Shown piece after piece: positions 61,282 through 64,000 of a stretch of 64,000 nt of DNA (positions are counted from its first letter, which is position 1; each line of letters begins with the position of its first letter). This DNA is from Straminergon stramineum (Eukaryota > Streptophyta > Bryopsida > Hypnales > Calliergonaceae). Location: assembly GCA_963920665.1 (NCBI GenBank), contig OY987265.1, positions 8,437,001 to 8,501,000 on the forward strand, in the 5' to 3' direction. A model generated the notes under the pieces. It was not told where the DNA came from, ran no database searches, and saw only the letters and a program-made list of their open reading frames with translations. The position numbers and the translations under genes were made by a program.

Positions 61282-61564
61282 CTAAGACCACATGGGAAGA
61301 GGCCTTCCGTACTGCACACATTTGGGGCTACACTGTGAGCTTCTGTCCAGCACATAATAGAAGCGAAGCAAGTATAATAGTGCCTGCATTCCAAACAGTG
61401 GACCTCAGTTGTATCCTCACTAACTTAATATATATATTAAGCCTAGGCTTTGCACCTTTCCTGTGAGAGTTCAGTTCCAAGCTGTGGTCCACCAGGCAAA
61501 AGGCCCTGCAGCAGTACTGAACCATGGTGACAAACTTGACCTTTGAAGTGGGTCTGGCTTAAGC

Positions 61565-61605
61565 TTGGTCTGGTCTGGTCTGGTCTGGTCTGGTCCTGGT
61601 CTTCT
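61565..61605. repeat. (TCTGG)n pentanucleotide repeat
   Basis: Six or so units of 'tctgg', then a degenerate tail. It sits in a GC-richer stretch (61.3-62.2 kb) where overlapping frames on both strands are composition artefacts. Confidence 0.85.
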
Positions 61606-61609
61606 GGAC

Positions 61610-62620
61610 TTCTGGTCTGGCATGGCTTGAGATGCCCTCCCCCCGTCATTCCCGGCCTCCCTCCTCCTGCAGCAGAGCAGTGCAGCAGTGCAGCCTGCTC
61701 TATCATGCATTGCCACTGACTGCCTCTGCTCCCCCTTATCAATGTGGTGCTCGATCAGGCTGGCCTTGTACCTCCAGTGAGACTTTAAAGTGGTGTCTTG
61801 GGAGGAAACTTAGACAGACGGCGAAGTCATGATTGGCCATATGGAAATTTTGGATGTGCTCAGACAACGGGGGCAGGGACAGGCCTAGCGGGCTTGCAGG
61901 CGTCACATGCACATGAACGCAGAACCTAAGTTTTTGGCGTTTTGTTGGCACTAACTTAACTTATTAAGCTCACTGCGGTACAGGGGATGCACTGGCTGCA
62001 GTGGCGGGGAGATGACGCACGCTGAAAAAACACAATTATAAAATAGGAGGCGTGTGGAACTGAACCCCTACAACCACTGAGTGACTGACGAAGGGAACCT
62101 CATTGTCTGTCACCTAGCAGTCACTCACTCGACCTGAGTGGTAGTGACCACCTAGTGGCCAGTGGGGCAGAAAAAGGGATTCCCAATAGTTTAGTTTAGT
62201 TTAGTTTTTGCAGATGAAGTAGTCTGTAGGAGCTCACTACTGTAGAATAATTTAACATCATACCTTGGGATGGAGATCATCTGTTCCAGAATCGAATCAT
62301 GTCATGGAATTGGGATGCCAACCAAGGGAACACCCTTGGGAGGATTTGTCTCATGTGAATGTCGGAGAGGGCCAACAAATTCAGGTGCACATGTGAGGGA
62401 ATCATACACTTGGAGAAAGCAAGCATGCAGCTAAGATGATGGATGATGGTTCCCCTGGGGGCTTCACCAAGAAAGGACGAGACCTATCACTAAAGGACTT
62501 GGCCAAAAATGATCTATCTGCCTTTGGAACCTATAGGTGCAATCTTCATTTCTACATTGATATGAAAAATCTTTCATTCATTTGGCTACTTTTGGGCCAC
62601 TTTTGGGCCACAATGTCCTC
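61610..62620. other. GC-richer intergenic DNA, no gene recognised
   Basis: Higher GC than most of the window. A 'tttag' tandem occurs near 62190. Frames are short and mutually contradictory. Confidence 0.4.
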
Positions 62621-62626
62621 ATAGGG

Positions 62627-63960
62627 TTAATCCCTCAAGGACTAAGTGGTCAATGAATGACCAATTGAAGAATTCAATTCGGTGTCTAACAAGTCAATTG
62701 CAAATGAATCTTTGCAAGGTGTGGATATGTACCCCTTTGACAAGAATATAAATTATTGTCCAATAAGGTGCTTGGATGAAAAGTTATGTAGCCCAAAGTT
62801 TTTCAAGCAATTGAGAAGGGAGGGATCGAGGAGGAGGGGGAGAAATAGCTTTGGCCAACATGTGTACAATTCTTCTTCTACTTCTAAAATTTGGCAAGTA
62901 TGTAATTGGTGTGATATAGGAATCAACCGTGGAAAAATATCCATGTGTTTTGCAAAAATGTCAATCTAAGAAGAGTTAAAGTATGTTGATCTTGTCATTT
63001 TTTTTCTCATTGCCCCCCAAAATAGTAGTTTTTGACAATTTGTGCCTGTAATGTGTCCTAGTCCTTCACAGGATATCTAGAGATAAGGTAGCAGCACTTT
63101 AGACCTCTAAGATGACATTAATCAAATTTGAAGTCATTTGGCCACATAGATTGCAAGATTATAATGTTTTACTGTTAAAAAGTTTCCTAACAACACATTT
63201 CAATTGGAGGTGAAATTGGATTTCTAAGACTACTCAAATGAATGAGCTTTAAACTATTAAGTGCCTCAAAACCAACATTCAAACACATTGGTGAAAGAAA
63301 ATATCATTCAATTGACTCATTGTGTTTGCAAAATGGCTTTGAAATGTCACTAAATAGTAAAAAAAAAGTTGCAAAAAATGCATCTTCTAAAAAAAGTTGC
63401 ACCTCCTTCTACTAAAATGCTTCTCAATCACTTATAACTTCTTGGATTGATATGAAATTTTAACCACACAAACAAGAATAGTATGTGCAACTTTCTCAAC
63501 AAAAAAGATTGAAAATGGAAATTGTATGAAGCAAAAACAAGATGCCAAAGTTCATTATAATCCAAAAATATCTAGATTTTGAACTTTGAATTGCTCCTGA
63601 ACATTCAAAACAACTTGGATTGACATGAAACTCTTACCACAATAACTGGAATTCAAGGGGAAAATAACCCAACAAATTTTATTGAAAACAAACATTGGAT
63701 GAAGGAGATACAAGCCCCCAATGTTGCAACCATCAAAATGGAGTTTGGTAAACTCAAATTGAACCTATGAACTTCGAATGGATTTTTTAAAAAAATCACA
63801 TCTTCTACTGATTCGAAACTTTTATTCTACATTGAAAATTTCACACAAAATAGAAGAGTAGAGTGCAAATTTCCCAACAAATTTGATTAAATTTGGACAT
63901 TAGATGGAAAAGTTGTAGCACTTTGAATTGGACTTCCAGACTATGTGAGGGCATTTAGGG
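62627..63960. repeat. AT-rich repeat region with ~175-bp periodic units at its right end
   Basis: TTAATCCCTCAAGG at 62627-62640 and 'gcatttaggg' at 63951-63960 may be two weak ends of a TTAACCCCTAAAGG-type repeat. From about 63420, related units recur roughly every 170-190 bp: 'ttggattgatatgaaa', 'ttggattgacatgaaa' and 'actgattcgaaac', each followed later by 'caactttc/caaatttcccaacaaa' words. Confidence 0.4.
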
Positions 63961-64000
63961 TTTCAGTGTTAACTTCAGTGTTACCTTAAGTTGGTTGAGT

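Noticed and set aside
61443..61742. Overlapping 81-99-codon frames on the minus strand
   Set aside because: Driven by the TCTGG repeat and GC-rich composition; no domain.
1..64000. CRISPR arrays, bacterial operons, rRNA or intact tRNA genes
   Set aside because: No regularly spaced short repeats with unique spacers, no ribosome-binding-site-led gene strings, and no cloverleaf-capable sequence beyond the B-box-like words mentioned.
1..64000. LTR retrotransposon
   Set aside because: No recognisable reverse transcriptase, integrase or gag motif and no long direct terminal repeats, although such elements are common in plants.

Overview
This is a gene-poor, AT-rich window of a nuclear genome, almost certainly from a land plant. 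Three things point there. Decayed genes keep spliceosomal GT/AG introns. Two F-box genes and a TOR-kinase fragment resemble plant families. The mobile DNA is of plant type: CACTA-type miniature elements with 3-bp target duplications, and a large Mutator-like element with a WRKY/GCM1-type zinc finger and a SWIM finger. The transposase and F-box styles recall bryophytes or other seed-free plants, but I cannot name a species. No gene looks clearly intact.

Layout. 0-10 kb: AT-rich repeats, one terminal-inverted-repeat (TIR) element (6.65-7.09 kb) and a duplicated-flank insertion (7.2-7.6 kb). 10.9-15.7 kb: decayed, possibly hAT-like coding DNA, a repeat bounded by inverted TTAACCCCTAAAGG, and a textbook CACTA miniature element. 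17.1-17.65 kb: a 509-bp CACTA-type element. 22.0-28.4 kb: two related F-box genes about 5 kb apart, both apparently broken. 28.88-40.36 kb: an ~11.5-kb degenerate DNA transposon. 40.45-41.5 kb: a 180-bp tandem satellite just outside it. 42-45.4 kb: two further repeat elements with nested insertions. 47-49.4 kb: a GC-richer island with a fragment of the TOR kinase FAT region. 50-64 kb: microsatellites, more miniature elements and dispersed repeats.

The most interesting object is the 11.5-kb element. It has imperfect TIRs, an 8/9-bp target-site duplication and inverted subterminal repeats. It carries two divergently oriented multi-exon genes. The rightward gene is a Mutator-type transposase: acidic N-terminus with a SUMO-interaction-like motif, WRKY/GCM1 finger, DDE core, SWIM finger. 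The leftward gene has an unusual make-up: an N-terminal ParB-like segment, a lysine-rich coiled middle and a C-terminal beta-class (N6/N4-type) DNA methyltransferase. That ParB plus methyltransferase combination is familiar from bacteria and phages. Here it sits as apparent cargo in a plant transposon. The copy is dead; most of its stops are explained by C-to-T or G-to-A changes, as expected of methylated, silenced DNA.

All protein assignments come from reading motifs by eye; none was tested by a database search.
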